Below, one piece after another: positions 30,840 through 41,805 of a stretch of DNA of 64,000 nucleotides. This DNA is from Inia geoffrensis (taxonomy: Eukaryota; Chordata; Mammalia; Artiodactyla; Iniidae), in NCBI GenBank assembly GCA_036417435.1, contig CM070900.1, forward strand, positions 35,937,496 through 36,001,495, in the 5' to 3' direction. The notes under the pieces are model-generated. The model searched no databases. It worked only from the letters and a program-made list of their open reading frames with translations, and was not told the DNA's origin. Position 1 is the first letter of the stretch. Every line of letters begins with the position of its first letter. The translations under genes were made by a program, and so were the position numbers.

Positions 30840-31335
30840 CACATCAGGTCTTTAAAAGTATGATCTAGCCATACGTAGGAATATTACACAATTGCTAAAA
30901 AGAATGATGTAGATCTACATTATTCATATAAAAGACATCTAAGATGTCCTGTTAGGTATGTCTATTCAAGATCCTATTTTTTTAACATTATATTAACATA
31001 TGTAGGTAGGAGGTGGAGAATTATAGGAGACTTCCAGTTTTTTTTTTTTCCTTCCTGTTTTATTGGCATACAGCACTGTATACGTTTAAGATATACAACA
31101 TAATGATCTGACTTACATACATCATGAAATGATCCCACAAAAAATTTAGTGAACATCCATCATCTCATATAGATATAAAACAAAAGAAAAAAGTATTTTT
31201 TCCTTGCAATGAGAACTCAGGATTTACTCCGGCTTCTATTCTTAACATTTCTGTTTTGACTGAATTTTTACATCTATGTATTACTTTTGGAATTCAAAAA
31301 AATTAGGAAAACAAAATGTTAAAATCATCAGTTAC
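30840..31335. repeat. Old L1 debris (two fragments)
   Basis: 30855-30960 (plus): GAATATTACACAATTGCTAA and AAAAGAATGATGTAGATCTA are L1 ORF2/UTR-like. 31050-31200 (minus): GTTTTATTGGCATACAGCAC, ACAACATAATGATCTGACTT and CATCCATCATCTCATATAGA match the antisense L1 3' UTR. Both are heavily diverged. Confidence 0.6.
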
Positions 31336-31960
31336 CCTTCCCTTAAACTCCTGAATTACATGCATCTCTACGATGCAAGAAGATCTGAGCCGCCTGTGTC
31401 TGTGGTGTCAACAATCAGAAACAGTGTCTCAAATAATAAGACCTGAGGTAGGCTAGGACTCAGGTCGGTGAATTCAGTTGTTACCTGAATTATGACATCC
31501 TAGAGCATCTTTGTACTCCGCCACCCTCAGCATGAGACCTGGCTCCGTTCACATCATTACCTGGATGCCACAGTTCTAGGCATCACAAGCTGCTATGATA
31601 CTGTCCGGTAAAGAAGAAGAGGCAACTATTTCTTCCTATGTGACTCTTTTTAGCAACAAGAAGAACCTATCCTAGAGATACCCACAGCAGACTTCTCACA
31701 TCCTATTCGGACTGCATTCCATGACCCTGCTAATCCAATCATTGGTAAAAGGGACAAGGTTATCCAGCCTGTAATGGACAAATAATTTTTCTCCTTGGGA
31801 CTGGAGAGGCCAGCTCCCTTTCAAGGCACATGACTTGCCTACTCGCTGAACAATATTGGGGTTCCATTAACAAGGAAAAAGAGGGGGAAAGGCTCATAGG
31901 TACCCAGCCAATGGTGTCACAACTGTTCCCTAAATTAATTAGACACCATGCTCCTCATAT
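31336..31960. repeat. Unnamed ancient interspersed repeat
   Basis: GTGTCTCAAATAATAAGACC, GGATGCCACAGTTCTAGGCA and GGACAAGGTTATCCAGCCTG recall a common mammalian fossil repeat of uncertain class. No gene is seen. Confidence 0.4.
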
Positions 31961-32630
31961 GAGTGTTCTCACCCAGCCACATTCTATGTCCCTCCCTGCA
32001 GCTATGTATTTCTCAGAAGTACAGTGTTTCTGAGCCACGTATGCTAGGTTTCACGGCTATTTGCATTGTTACCATATTAGCTAAAGTGCTCCTGATTTTG
32101 TTACTGTTACTATGCTGACAGGGATACTCATATGGGAAATGTAACTGTAAAGATGATTGAAACATACTGATTAAAATCCACTAAAGATCCAAAGCCATGG
32201 TCCAGTTCATTTCAGAAACTGAGAATTCTGAAAGCAGGCAAGTAAATGATTTTTAGCGGTGGTAATACATGGCTCAGTTTAGCAAGATATACAGTGTTTG
32301 ACAAGAAGTATTAAGCTGAATAGACTTTAGAGGAGAAACTTAAAAACAGACAGATCAGTCTTGGATGTTTAAAGATACAGGCTTCCACAATGCTAGGGTT
32401 CAATGAACTCTGTCATCCTTCTGAAAACTTGGAAGAAGTTACCTCCCTACATTGTTCAGAATTTTGTCCATTTGGAAAGTCATCACAACAAAAGTTTCAA
32501 GCCCTGTGTTACAAACTTGAGGAATCTCTGACATGAAATCAATGATGTTTCTAGTAGACAGGTGGTTAAACATGGCTGACGGGGAGAGAGAGAGAAAGAG
32601 AAAGAAATTTCCCAGCCGCATCAAAGCTCT
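31961..32630. other. Unique sequence with a short purine tract
   Basis: No family recognised. A GA-rich run (GGGAGAGAGAGAGAAAGAGA) lies at 32580-32608, just before the L1 start. Confidence 0.4.
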
Positions 32631-32632
32631 TC

Positions 32633-33950
32633 CTTTTGTCTCCCGAGGCAATAGAAATAAAAACAAAACTAAACAAATGGGACCTAATCAAAGTTACAAG
32701 CTTTTGCACAGCAAAGGAGACCATAAACAAAATGAAAAGACAACCTACAGAATGGAAGAAAATATTTGCAAATGATGCGACCAACAAGGGCTTAATTTCC
32801 ATAATATACAAACAGCTCATACAACTCAATAATAACAACAACAAAAAACAACCCAATCAAAAAATTGGCAGAAGACCTAAATAGACATTTCTCCAAAGAA
32901 GACATACAGATGGCCAAGAGGCACATGAAAAGATGCTCGTCATCACTAATTATTAGAGAAATGCAAATCAAAACATGAATGAGGGATCACCTCACACCAG
33001 TCAGAATGGCCATCATTAAAAAGTCTACAAATAATAAAAGCTGGAGAGGGTGTGGAGAAAAGGGAACCCTCTTACACTGTTGGTGGGAATGTAAGCTGGT
33101 GCAGCCACTATGGAGAACAGTATGGAGGTTCCTCAGAAAACTAAAAATAGAATTACCATTTGATCCAGCAAATCCTACTCCTGGGCATATATTCAGACAA
33201 AACTATAATTACAAAAGATACACATACCCCTATATTCATAGCAGCACTATTCACAACAGCCAAGACACGGAAACAACCTAAATGTCCATTAACAGAATGA
33301 ATGGAAAAAGAAGATGTGGTATATATATATAATGGAATACTACTCGGCCATAATAAACAACAAAATAATGCCATTTGCAGCAACATGGGTGTCACTAGAC
33401 ATTATCATGCTAAGCTAAATAAGTCAGAAAGAGAAAGACAAATACCATATGATATCACTTATATGTGGAATCTAAAATATGACACACATGGCGACTTCCC
33501 TGGCAGTCCAGTGTTTAAGACTCTGCACTTCCACTGCCAGGGGCACAGGTTCAATCCCTGGTTGGGGAACTAAGATCCCGCATGCCACGCAGCACGGCCA
33601 GGGGAAAAAAATGTAAAATATGATACAAATGAACATATCTACAAAACAGAAAGAGAATCACAGACATGGAGAACAGCCTAGTGGTTGCCAAGTGGGAGGG
33701 GTTTAGGGGAGGGATGGAGAGGGGGCTTGGGGTTAGCAGGTGTAAGCTTTTATATACAGAATGGACACACAACAAGGTCCTACTGTATAGCACAGAGAAC
33801 TATATTCAATATCCTATGATAAGCCATAATGGAAAAAAATATTTTAAAAAAGGACTTATATATATGTATAACTGAATCACTTTGCTGTACAGCAGAAATT
33901 AACACAACATTGTGAGCTAACTATACTTCAATTTAAAAATATATTGATGG
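32633..33950 (+). pseudogene. 5'-truncated L1 (ORF2 C-terminus and 3' UTR) split by a SINE
   Basis: This is the longest L1 piece here: about 850 bp of ORF2 from AACCATAAACAAAATGAAAA through GGAGAGGGTGTGGAGAAAAG to the UTR, which ends CTATACTTCAATTTAAAAA. Frames are open only in patches (for example 100 codons at 32979-33281, beginning [20 protein letters not shown]), and the enzyme domains are missing, so it is inactive. Closely similar to 7595-8862. Confidence 0.93.
33491..33614 (+). mobile_element. CHR-related SINE, short form, inserted in L1
   Basis: GCGACTTCCCTGGCAGTCCA head, B-box-like GGTTCAATCCCTGG, end CGGCCAGGGGAAAAAAATG. Target duplication AAAATATGACACACATG at 33474-33490 and AAAATATGATACAAATG at 33615-33631. 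Confidence 0.94.
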
Positions 33951-34535
33951 AAAAAAAAGCAAAGCTGGACCCCGTATTCACAATTATCTTAATTTCTCCC
34001 CCTACCCATCACCAGTCCCTGCCCCCTAAAATGCCCTTGGCTTTCACCTGCCCCCTGCCTTTGTTTGCCCCTCCTGAGCCACTCTCCACTGCTCTCCACC
34101 CTGCTCTGTACCCCCAGAACCTGGAGGGATGCATCAATGGGCTTCTTGTCCTCCGACCTCCAACTGAGGTTGGCACTGGCAAGAGATCAATGGGAAGGAG
34201 TAGAGAGAACTTGGTAAGGTTGGGGTATTTATTCTCCAAGTTCCCTCCCCGTGGGGTGCCAAGGGGCCGGCTGCATCCAAAGTTCTCAGCTCAAGTGTGC
34301 AGCCCTCTCTATGGTCCTATCTCCCCGATTCCAGTAGCCCACCCTGTCACCTGCCCCTAGAGGTCTAGGAGTGGCAGTAGAGTCCCACTGTTACTAACCT
34401 GGGGTCCAGCACTATGCCTTGTGGTTTCCCTACACTCTGCCCGCGCCTTTGTAAATAGTTTAGGAAACTCTGCTTGAGCTATCCTAATCTGAGGGTGCCG
34501 TCTGTTTCCTGCTGAAACCCCTCTCTAATTTGATC
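33951..34535. repeat. Ancient interspersed repeat of uncertain class
   Basis: CAATGGGCTTCTTGTCCTCC, GGTATTTATTCTCCAAGTTC, GGTTTCCCTACACTCTGCCC and CCTTTGTAAATAGTTTAGGA follow a widespread mammalian repeat I cannot name reliably. An open frame of 138 codons (33944-34360) lies in it and is probably accidental. Confidence 0.45.
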
Positions 34536-34599
34536 TTATATGGGCTGAATGTTTTTGCTCGCTGATACTTCTGTGTTCCTGCCTCCTAAATCACTGCTC

Positions 34600-34815
34600 T
34601 GCACAGCAACAGCAATCTCAGCCTCGGAAGTTGCATAGAACTGGGTTCATATCCCACTCTGCCTTCTATAGCTAGAAGACCCCGGGCCAGTCACTTTACC
34701 TCTTTGAGCATCAGTTTCTTCATCTGCAACTTGGCAATAATAGTGGTATCCACTCACAGAGATCCCGTGCGGATCAAACAACACAGTAGGGAGCGATGGG
34801 GAGTGTGACGAACTC
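34600..34815 (+). repeat. MIR, nearly full length
   Basis: TTGCATAGAACTGGGTTCAT, GGCCAGTCACTTTACCTCTT and CATCAGTTTCTTCATCTGCA match MIR. Confidence 0.85.
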
Positions 34816-34939
34816 ATGCCTCACCTGAAAGGAAGCAGCAGCTCCCCAGATGTGAGTGATGGCTGTCATAAGGAAAGGCCAGCTCACGGTTATCAGCTCT
34901 TCTGATACTTTAAGGAGCCCAAAGCCCAAATTTCTCTAT

Positions 34940-35085
34940 GAAATCTCTTCTTTACTAAAATATCAGTGCCATGAGGACAATAATGACTATTTTATTCATT
35001 ACTGTATTCCCCAGTGACTAGAATAGTGCCAGGCACACAGAAGTGATCAAAAAACCTTTGTTGAATAATTATTCCAATTTTTAAA
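34940..35085 (+). repeat. L2 3' end
   Basis: ATCAGTGCCATGAGGACAAT, CACTGTATTCC-like ACTGTATTCCCCAGTGACTA and ATAGTGCCAGGCACACAGAA with a TTGTTGAATAATT tail. Confidence 0.8.
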
Positions 35086-35690
35086 CATTAGCAACTAGTA
35101 AAGACAAAACAAAACCAGGGCCATGCCAGTAATGCACGACAATGGGAGTGAACATCCCCTTAAATTTTGCTTAAATATCCTAAGCACCTCACCTCACTCC
35201 AGTCCCAGCCCTAAAACAAAACACTCCTATTAATTGCTACTTGAGACTTCTGCTCTAGAAATAACCACAGTTGAAAGGTTCCAGTAAATGACGGATCTTT
35301 TTTGAGCCCCCTCCTAATTAGGTAAAGCCATATTTTCAAGAAGTGGGGTACAGCCATCATTTTCAGCATTGCCACTGTGCAGCCGCTAGTTCAGCTCACC
35401 TGCAACCAGGCCCTTAATGAACATGCTCAGGGCTGAGAGAAAAGTGATGCAGCAACTTGTTTTAGCCCAAAAAGCTTGTGGATCCTCCTCTCCCTCTGCC
35501 ACAGACCGAGGATACGAACCCAGTGAGCTGCAGATTTATTACCTAGTTTATAAATGCCAAGGAGACGGCGTTCCAGCAGAAGAATGGTTTGGTGGACACA
35601 CTGCGGTTAAATAATGTATGAAAACTACTATTTTAATGGCACTTTGCAGTGACATTAATACTGATAAAAAAATGTTAGCATGCATTAGAT
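35086..35690. promoter_or_regulatory. Candidate conserved non-coding block
   Basis: Six hundred bases without repeats, with E-box- and homeodomain-like words (CAGCTCACCTGCAACC, 35392-35407; CACTTTGCAGTGACATTAAT, 35640-35659). A 65-codon frame (35417-35614) is not recognised. Function is inferred from uniqueness only. Confidence 0.3.
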
Positions 35691-36300
35691 GGTGTTATAT
35701 TCAGTGAAAGATGAGTTTTGGCAGGCTCCAGGCCACTTCTAGTCTAGCCACTTCTAGAGGTGTGAGAAACAGCAATTCCCAGCTAATGGGTATTAGCACC
35801 TGTATGAAATAGGCTGGTTGGGTCAAATAAGACCAACACTTGACCTTGGCAAGTATCTTGTGGGGGCCACTGTAGGTTAACTGACCCAACAGTCCTAACC
35901 AAATCGCTCTCATCTAGTCAACTTCTCCTTTAGAGGTAAGTTTTTTTCCCCAGCCTCTTCTGCAGTTGGCAGTGATCATATAAAATACAATAATTCATGA
36001 GGGGAATTCTGCTGAGTGGAAAAAGGAAGTTCTGAGAAGAAAATGTGCTTTCCTGATAAAAGGGGCAGAAGTGATCCGTCAGAACCACCTGTTTCACTCT
36101 CTTCCTGCCCTGAATTGGGGTGTGATGTCTAGATCAGTCGCAGCCATTTTAAAACCAAGAGGCATGGGAGAAGAGGACTGCAGCGACAGCAGTCTTAATG
36201 TGTCTGAGCCTCCAAGCCAATATCAATAGCTGCCCAAATGCAGAATGAATAGATGCCTATTTGTATAAGGCTCTGTAAGCTGAATGTTTTGCTCAGTACA
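35691..36300. other. Unassigned; possible LTR-like debris
   Basis: From about 36070, TCCGTCAGAACCACCTGTTT and CTTCCTGCCCTGAATTGGGG resemble parts of MLT/MER LTRs, but the match is weak. No gene is seen. Confidence 0.3.
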
Positions 36301-36304
36301 AGTG

Positions 36305-36700
36305 AATGCATTCTGATACTTATCTCAACCTCTCTGTGCCTCTGTGGTGTCATCTGTATGATGAGAATAATAACAGAAATGGTAACTTAAATGCAAATCT
36401 GTGCAAAGTCTTAAAATAGAACTTGGGGGCTTCCCTGGTGGCGCAGTGGTTGGGAGTCCGCCTGCCGATGCAGGGGACACGGGTTCGTGCCCTGGTCCCG
36501 GAAGATCCCACGTGCCACACAGCGGCTGGGCCCGTGAGCCATGGCCGCTGAGCCTGCGCGTCCGGAGCCTGTGCTCCGCAACGGGAGAGGCCACAACAGT
36601 GAGAGGCCCACGTACCACAAAAAAAAAAAAAAAAAATAGAACTTGGTACATAGTAAATCCTTAACACTAGCATCATTACACATTAACGAATAAGAAGCTA
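36305..36700 (+). repeat. MIR split by a CHR SINE
   Basis: CAACCTCTCTGTGCCTCTGT, GTCATCTGTATGATGAGAAT and, after the SINE, CTTGGTACATAGTAAATCCT form one MIR. Confidence 0.85.
36427..36632 (+). mobile_element. CHR-type SINE, compact form, inserted in MIR
   Basis: Full length. Exact target duplication AAAATAGAACTTGG at 36413-36426 and 36633-36646. Confidence 0.97.
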
Positions 36701-36829
36701 CTAGGCTTTCATTTTTTTAACACTCCTAAGGTCATCACAAATAATGCCTGAATCAATGTAAGCAAAAGGCTAAAAGGAAATACAGACAGATATGTGTGGG
36801 TGGGGGAGCAGCAGATTTGGATTCAGGAG
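36701..36829. other. Unassigned short spacer
   Basis: No feature recognised. Confidence 0.35.
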
Positions 36830-37255
36830 ATCCAAGTTCTAAATGTCCAACAATAGGGGAAGATCATGCAAACAAATGCACATCCACTCCATGAACTACA
36901 CGTGCAGCCATTTAAAATGCATGAAAAAGATCATATAAGGACATGAGGATATGCTTATGACAAAAACAGGAAAACAAATTACAAACACAAACAAGCTACA
37001 TTTAAATGATGATCCCAATTGTGTTTTTAAAAAGTGAAGATGAAAAGGTATAAGCCAAAATAGTCATCTATAATCTTATGGGTAGTTTTTCTGCTTTATG
37101 ATTTTCTGAATTTTCCAAATTCCCAGTTAAAAAATACTTTACTGTACAATAAAATTTTTTTGATAGTTTAAATTTTTTTCTCTTTTACACTTTTCTGCAT
37201 TTTCAGAATTCTTTTGCAGTAAACTCATATTACTCATATAATAAAAATGTTAGTT
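36830..37255 (+). repeat. Old L1 3' end (L1M type)
   Basis: AACAATAGGGGAAGATCATG, GCAGCCATTTAAAATGCATG, AATGATGATCCCAATTGTGT and TTTTCTGAATTTTCCAAATT run in L1M order; A/T-rich end. Confidence 0.65.
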
Positions 37256-37614
37256 TTTTTTAAACAAGAAAACACACTTGTTGCCCAGAGGCAGGTGGAA
37301 TCTGACCAGTCTTAGCCGTATGGCAAGACCCAGGGCAAAAATATATTATGGTCTCCTAAAAGCTACCAACAATGTAATTTTAATATATTTTAAAGTATAA
37401 CTGTGCCCCAGAGGGCGGAATTGATCATGTATAAGGGCTCACTCCTGCTTACCAAAGACATAGGCAGGGGAATTAGGGTGGACCTCAACGTATACTACTC
37501 TGTTTTCAGTCACATTAGAGAAACTGAGGCAGGGGATCTTTTCTTTCTTACCTTCCTTCTAAGTTTATGTGTATTCCTATGAATTTTTTTAGAATAAAAA
37601 TTATCTTTTAATTT
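37256..37614. other. Unassigned sequence
   Basis: No repeat or gene recognised. Confidence 0.35.
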
Positions 37615-38010
37615 GAGATTCTGGACTTGTGGCCCAGCTTCAGCAGTTTCTAGCTACGTGACACAGGAGATAGACAAGATGTGTAACCTTTGAAAACTCT
37701 ATTTCCCATCTCTAAAATTACGGTTATAATATCTACTTCACTGGGGAAAGCTACGGTCAACAAATAAAATAATGTGTGTTAAAGTGCTTTATAAACCGTA
37801 AGGCCCAGTACAAACTTCAGTGAACAGAACCTAGGCTCTGATTAGGCAGCCTTGATTAACATCGTGGCTGTGAAACTTAATAGTGTGTGAAATTTAGGCG
37901 AGGTACATAACCTTCCTGAGCTTCAGTTTTCTCATCTAGAAAATGGAGATGATATCTTTCTTCATATAAGACACCTGGAGCACTGCAAACACCTACTATG
38001 AGAAAGTTGT
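37615..38010 (+). repeat. Two MIR copies in tandem, same orientation
   Basis: First at 37615-37810 (TTGAAAACTCTATTTCCCAT, GTTAAAGTGCTTTATAAACC), second at 37815-38010 (GCCTTGATTAACATCGTGGC, CTTCAGTTTTCTCATCTAGA, AATGGAGATGATATC). Confidence 0.75.
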
Positions 38011-38122
38011 AATTGTACTGTTGCCTTTCCCAGGAAAAATTGAAATTAGCTCTTCTACTTGGAAGGGCCACCCCAGGAGGTAGGAGCAGGACTTCCTTCA
38101 TAAACAGTTCCTCAAAGCACTT

Positions 38123-38265
38123 TTTTTTTTTTTTTTTTTTTTTGTGGTATGCGGGCCTCTCACCGCTGCAGCCTCTCCCGTTGCAGAGTACAGGCTCCGG
38201 ATGCGCAGGCTCAGCAGCCATGGCTCACAGGCCCAGCCGCTCCGCGGCATGTGGGATCTTCCCCT
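38123..38265 (-). mobile_element. CHR-type SINE, 5'-truncated
   Basis: The T tail at 38123-38143 is present but the copy stops at GTGGGATCTTCCCC, so the ~60-base tRNA-like head with the promoter is missing. Target duplication TCAAAGCACTT at 38112-38122 and 38266-38276 shows this was truncation at integration, not later deletion. Confidence 0.94.
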
Positions 38266-38276
38266 TCAAAGCACTT

Positions 38277-38442
38277 TAATGCCAAGAAGAACAAAGAGTA
38301 GTGGGGCAAAATGCCTGGATCCCCACCCTTACCGCCCAGAGCATTTTTCAAGCCTCTGTGCCAACCAGACATCCAAGCTCTGAAATATTATCAGAGAAGA
38401 GGGCAAGAGAATCTAGCTGTGAAAAAAACATGAAAAAGGAAC
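38277..38442. other. Unassigned spacer
   Basis: No feature recognised. Confidence 0.35.
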
Positions 38443-38987
38443 TGTGAAGGTTAATTTTATGTGTCAATTTGACTGGGTCACAAGGTGCCCGGATACTTGG
38501 TCAAACGCTGCTCTGGGTGTGTCTGTGAGGGTGTTTTCAGATGAGATTAGCATTGGAATGGACAGACTGAGTAAAGCAGATTGCCCTCCCCAGTGTGGGT
38601 GGGCCTCATCCAATCAGTTGATGGCCTGCATAGACAAAAAGGCTGACCTCCTGGGCGTAAGACAGAACTCCTCCTGTCTGATTGCTGATCTGGGACATTT
38701 ATTTCCCTCTGCTTTTGAACTCGAACTGAAACATCAGCTCTTTCTAGTCCTTGAGCCTGCGGGCCTTTGGACTGGAACTACCCCTTGGTTTTCCTAGTTC
38801 TCAGGCCTTCAGACTCAGACTGGAAGGACACCATTGGCTCTCCTGGGTCTCCAGCTTGCTGACTCACCCCGCAGATCACGAGATTTGCCAAGTGGTCACT
38901 CCGTAATCACATGAGCCAATTCCCTATAATAAATCTCTGTGTGTATATAATCCTACTGGTTCTGTTTCTCTGCAGAACCCTAATACA
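38443..38987 (+). mobile_element. ERVL-type solo LTR, apparently full length
   Basis: A 545-bp unit starts TGTGAAGG and ends CTAATACA. Flanks GGAAC (38438-38442) and GGAAT (38988-38992) are a near-perfect 5-bp duplication, the size expected for ERVL. The poly(A) signal AATAAA lies at 38928-38933. The internal part includes repeated CTTGAGCCTGCGGGCC-like units. The same family occurs antisense at 414-815. No gag/pol/env sequence adjoins it. The 117-codon frame inside it is accidental. Confidence 0.8.
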
Positions 38988-39464
38988 GGAATCTCCACCT
39001 TAACTAACACAGGGGTTTGACAGCTGGGAGGGCTTAAGAAACTACTGTGTCCCTAAATCACTGAGTCTCAGCAGCCTTGTCATGTGGATAGACAGTGACT
39101 ATTGAGTGTGTGTCCAGCTACCCACCGTGCCCCATCAATGTGAGCTGATAAATCATGATCTTCCCCTGTAATCTGAGGATGGCAAGTCAATACTTCCATT
39201 ATTATTATTATTACTCCCAAGGCACCCCTCCAAGAGCATCTGACCTGTTCTCTCTGAAGCACAGAGCCGAAAGGATGACGAATCTGCCTCTGAGATCCCA
39301 CCCATCACAGCAGGAAGGGAGGGGATGAGAAGGAAAGAAGAAATGTAAGCGAGGATACGGGGGCGGGGGGGAAGAGAGTCTGAAAAAGCCTAAAACCGTT
39401 GCTTAAAGTGTTGTCCTAGAACTTCCTTGATAGAATCCATTAGGGGTGATGGTTGAAATGGCAG
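38988..39464. other. Unique sequence with (ATT)n
   Basis: A short ATTATTATTATTATTA run at 39198-39213 and a G-rich patch (39359-39373). No gene recognised. Confidence 0.4.
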
Positions 39465-39600
39465 ACCTCAAGAGATGTTGAGTCTGTGGGTCAGGGGCAT
39501 GACTTAGGAATCTGCCTTAATTAACAACCTCTTCAGGTGATTTTATGCACCTGAAGTTTGCACTTTAAAAACTTAGAGATCTACTATTCACGGCAGGGAA
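39465..39600. mobile_element. MER5-like hAT fragment
   Basis: GACTTAGGAATCTGCCTTAA, ACCTCTTCAGGTGATTTTAT and GCACCTGAAGTTTGCACTTT resemble the distal half of MER5A/B. Confidence 0.5.
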
Positions 39601-39660
39601 TGATCATTGGTAAGGATCTTGAGGTTTGTGGTCCTGCCCTTCATCTCTCAGAGATCAGTT

Positions 39661-39827
39661 GCCTCGCCCGTTGCGGAGCACAGGCTCCGGACGCGCAGAC
39701 TCAGCAGCCATGGCTCACACGCCCAGCCGCTCCGCGGCATGTGGGATCTTCCCAGAACCGGGGCACAAACCCGCGTACCCCTGCATCGGCAGGCAGACTC
39801 TCAACCACTGCGCCACCAGGGAAGCCC
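39661..39827 (-). mobile_element. CHR-type SINE without 3' end or A tail
   Basis: The head (GGGGCTTCCCTGGTGGCGCA on the minus strand) and body are intact, but the copy stops in the CGGAGCACAGGCTCC region followed by CGTTGCGGAG-side sequence, lacking the last ~35 bases and the whole A tail. It is nevertheless flanked by a direct repeat CTCAGAGATCAGTT (39647-39660) and CTCAGGGATCAGTT (39828-39841). Confidence 0.93.
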
Positions 39828-39841
39828 CTCAGGGATCAGTT

Positions 39842-39954
39842 TTACAGAATACCTACCTTCGTACTTGTAGGAGTGGCCAGCATCTTTCATATCAATATCA
39901 GCTGTGTTTCAGTTTGGTGGAGTGGGGATGTCCCTTGATTAACACCCACAGTTC
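39842..39954. other. Unassigned spacer
   Basis: No feature recognised. Confidence 0.35.
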
Positions 39955-40112
39955 AGCCGAAGGGCTTGTTAAAACAGAAATTGCTGGGCCCTATTCCCAG
40001 AGATCCTTATTCAGTAGGACAAGGGTGAAGCCTGAATTTATACTTCTAACAAGTTCCCAGGTGATACTGATGTGGCTCGTCCAGAAAACTCACTTGTAAA
40101 CCACTGGTTTAC
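39955..40112 (-). mobile_element. MER5-like hAT element
   Basis: GGGCTTGTTAAAACAGAAAT, TGCTGGGCCCTATTCCCAGA, TTCAGTAGGACAAGGGTGAA and the end TTGTAAACCACTGG match the MER5 group. Confidence 0.7.
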
Positions 40113-40444
40113 ACAATGTGTGGATTCTTGGAAAGTAGCACATATACACTGAGAGTTCTTTTTCTTCTTATTTGGGCAGAAAAGCCTAAGTAGGTGAGAG
40201 AGAAATATCACCTGCTACGTTACCACCCACTACCCACTGGACTCCATACACAGACACACATACAAACTTCCCTCTTGAAAAAAAAAATCACACTGTATAT
40301 TTCCCTATGCCCACCTCCTTCACTGAACACATCAGAAACCTCCAGCCACTCTTCCATGACACACCTGTGCAACATAACTTCTACCAAATGCACAGCACTA
40401 GCACTTGTCTAGAGTCATCACAATTGTATGTGAAATCTTCTTCA
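40113..40444. other. Unassigned sequence
   Basis: C/T-rich, no gene or family recognised. Confidence 0.35.
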
Positions 40445-40828
40445 ATAACTTTACTGTTTTACATATATGTGGAATCTAGAAAAATGGTACAGATGACATT
40501 ATTTGCAAAGCAGAAATAAAGACACAGATGTAGAGAACAAATGTATGGATACCAAGGGGGAAAGGGGTGGGGTGGGAGAAATTGGGAGATTGGGATTGAC
40601 ACATATACAGTATTGATACTATGTATAAAATAGACAACTGAGGGGAACATACTGCATAGCACAGGGAGCTCTACTCGAGGCTCTGTGGTGACCCAAATGG
40701 GAGGGAAATCCAAAGGGGAGGGGATATATGTATATGTGTGGCTGATTCATTTTACTGTGCAGTAGAAGCTAATGCAAAATTGTAAAGCAATTATACTCCA
40801 ATAAAAATTGATTAAAAAAATAATAACT
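40445..40828 (+). mobile_element. L1 3' end, artiodactyl/cetacean type
   Basis: TATGTGGAATCTAGAAAAAT, GAACATACTGCATAGCACAG, TGTGGTGACCCAAATGGGAG and TATACTCCAATAAAAATTGA. Only UTR is present. Closest relative in the window is 61045-61600. Confidence 0.93.
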
Positions 40829-41160
40829 TTATTGTTTTAATTAATCATGCTCAGTGTAAGAATCAAACACTAGAAGAAAATACAAAGAAAGAAAAACACA
40901 TGTTAATTCCCACCACTAAAGAAATAATCCCTGTTGATAAAATGACGTACATTTTTCAATGCACATACTCCTTTATGCATTTATAATTTTACATAAATTG
41001 AATTATATAATCCACACAATTTTGTAACCTACTTTTTCCACTTATATAAAATGTTTTGATAAAGCAAATACAATCTCAAAAATCCTTGGAAAATGTATTT
41101 ACTTAATGGAATCACCTCTTAATAAAAGTTCTCTTAGGAAATGAAATATTATCTTGTATA
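40829..41160 (-). repeat. Old L1 3' region, antisense
   Basis: GAAGAAAATACAAAGAAAGA, GTTAATTCCCACCACTAAAG, ATTTTTCAATGCACATACTC and AACCTACTTTTTCCACTTAT follow the antisense pattern of ancient L1 UTRs. Confidence 0.55.
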
Positions 41161-41207
41161 GTGAATTTTCACCTACTCCTCATAGATCTACTGTGTTATT
41201 TTTTTAA

Positions 41208-41238
<31 letters not shown>

Positions 41239-41248
41239 AGAGAGAGAA
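41208..41248. repeat. (TG)n then (GA)n microsatellite
   Basis: About 13 TG units, one CG step, then GAGAGAGAGA. Confidence 0.95.
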
Positions 41249-41655
41249 TTCCATATTTCATTTACCAGGTTTGCTTTAGGAAGAGTTCACCTGCATTAAG
41301 GATTAGCCTTTTGCAGTAAATCACGAGTCTGTGCTCTAAGCCCCTGTTCACAACACAGATGGTCTGAAATCCAGAGCATGTGGAGCTTCTGGAGTAAATT
41401 CTGGAGTTTCTCCAGCATCTAGGACTAAAGACACTGATCTCAGGTCTCAGTTGAGTTTCACCAGTGTTCTGGTTCTAGAATGAGTCACTGGCTAATGGTC
41501 TAGTAAGCAAAGGACAGAAGTGGGCAGACTGAGAGGGGGTGGGAGAGGCCCTTAATACCATCAGTACAGCCCAGAGAGCACACGCATGTCCAACACCCAT
41601 GCTGGAGGCCTTCAGAAGAACCAAGCACCCTTTTGTATCGTATAACATCATTACA
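41249..41655. other. Unassigned sequence
   Basis: No gene or repeat family recognised. Confidence 0.35.
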
Positions 41656-41805
41656 CTTTTTTATTTGACATCCTTTGGTTAATTTGTCCTCAATTTCTAG
41701 ATAAGGCTTGATGTGAGATTCATTGAGATCATGCACAAGATGCACTGAGCCCAGTGCCCAGCATGTAGTGGGCACTTGATACACATCAGTGTCACTGAGA
41801 AGACA
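41656..41805 (+). repeat. MIR/L2-like fragment
   Basis: GTGCCCAGCATGTAGTGGGC and ACTTGATACACATCAGTG are the terminal block of MIR/L2. Confidence 0.5.

Noticed and set aside
39626..40099. 157-codon frame
   Set aside because: Mostly tailless SINE plus a MER5-like element.
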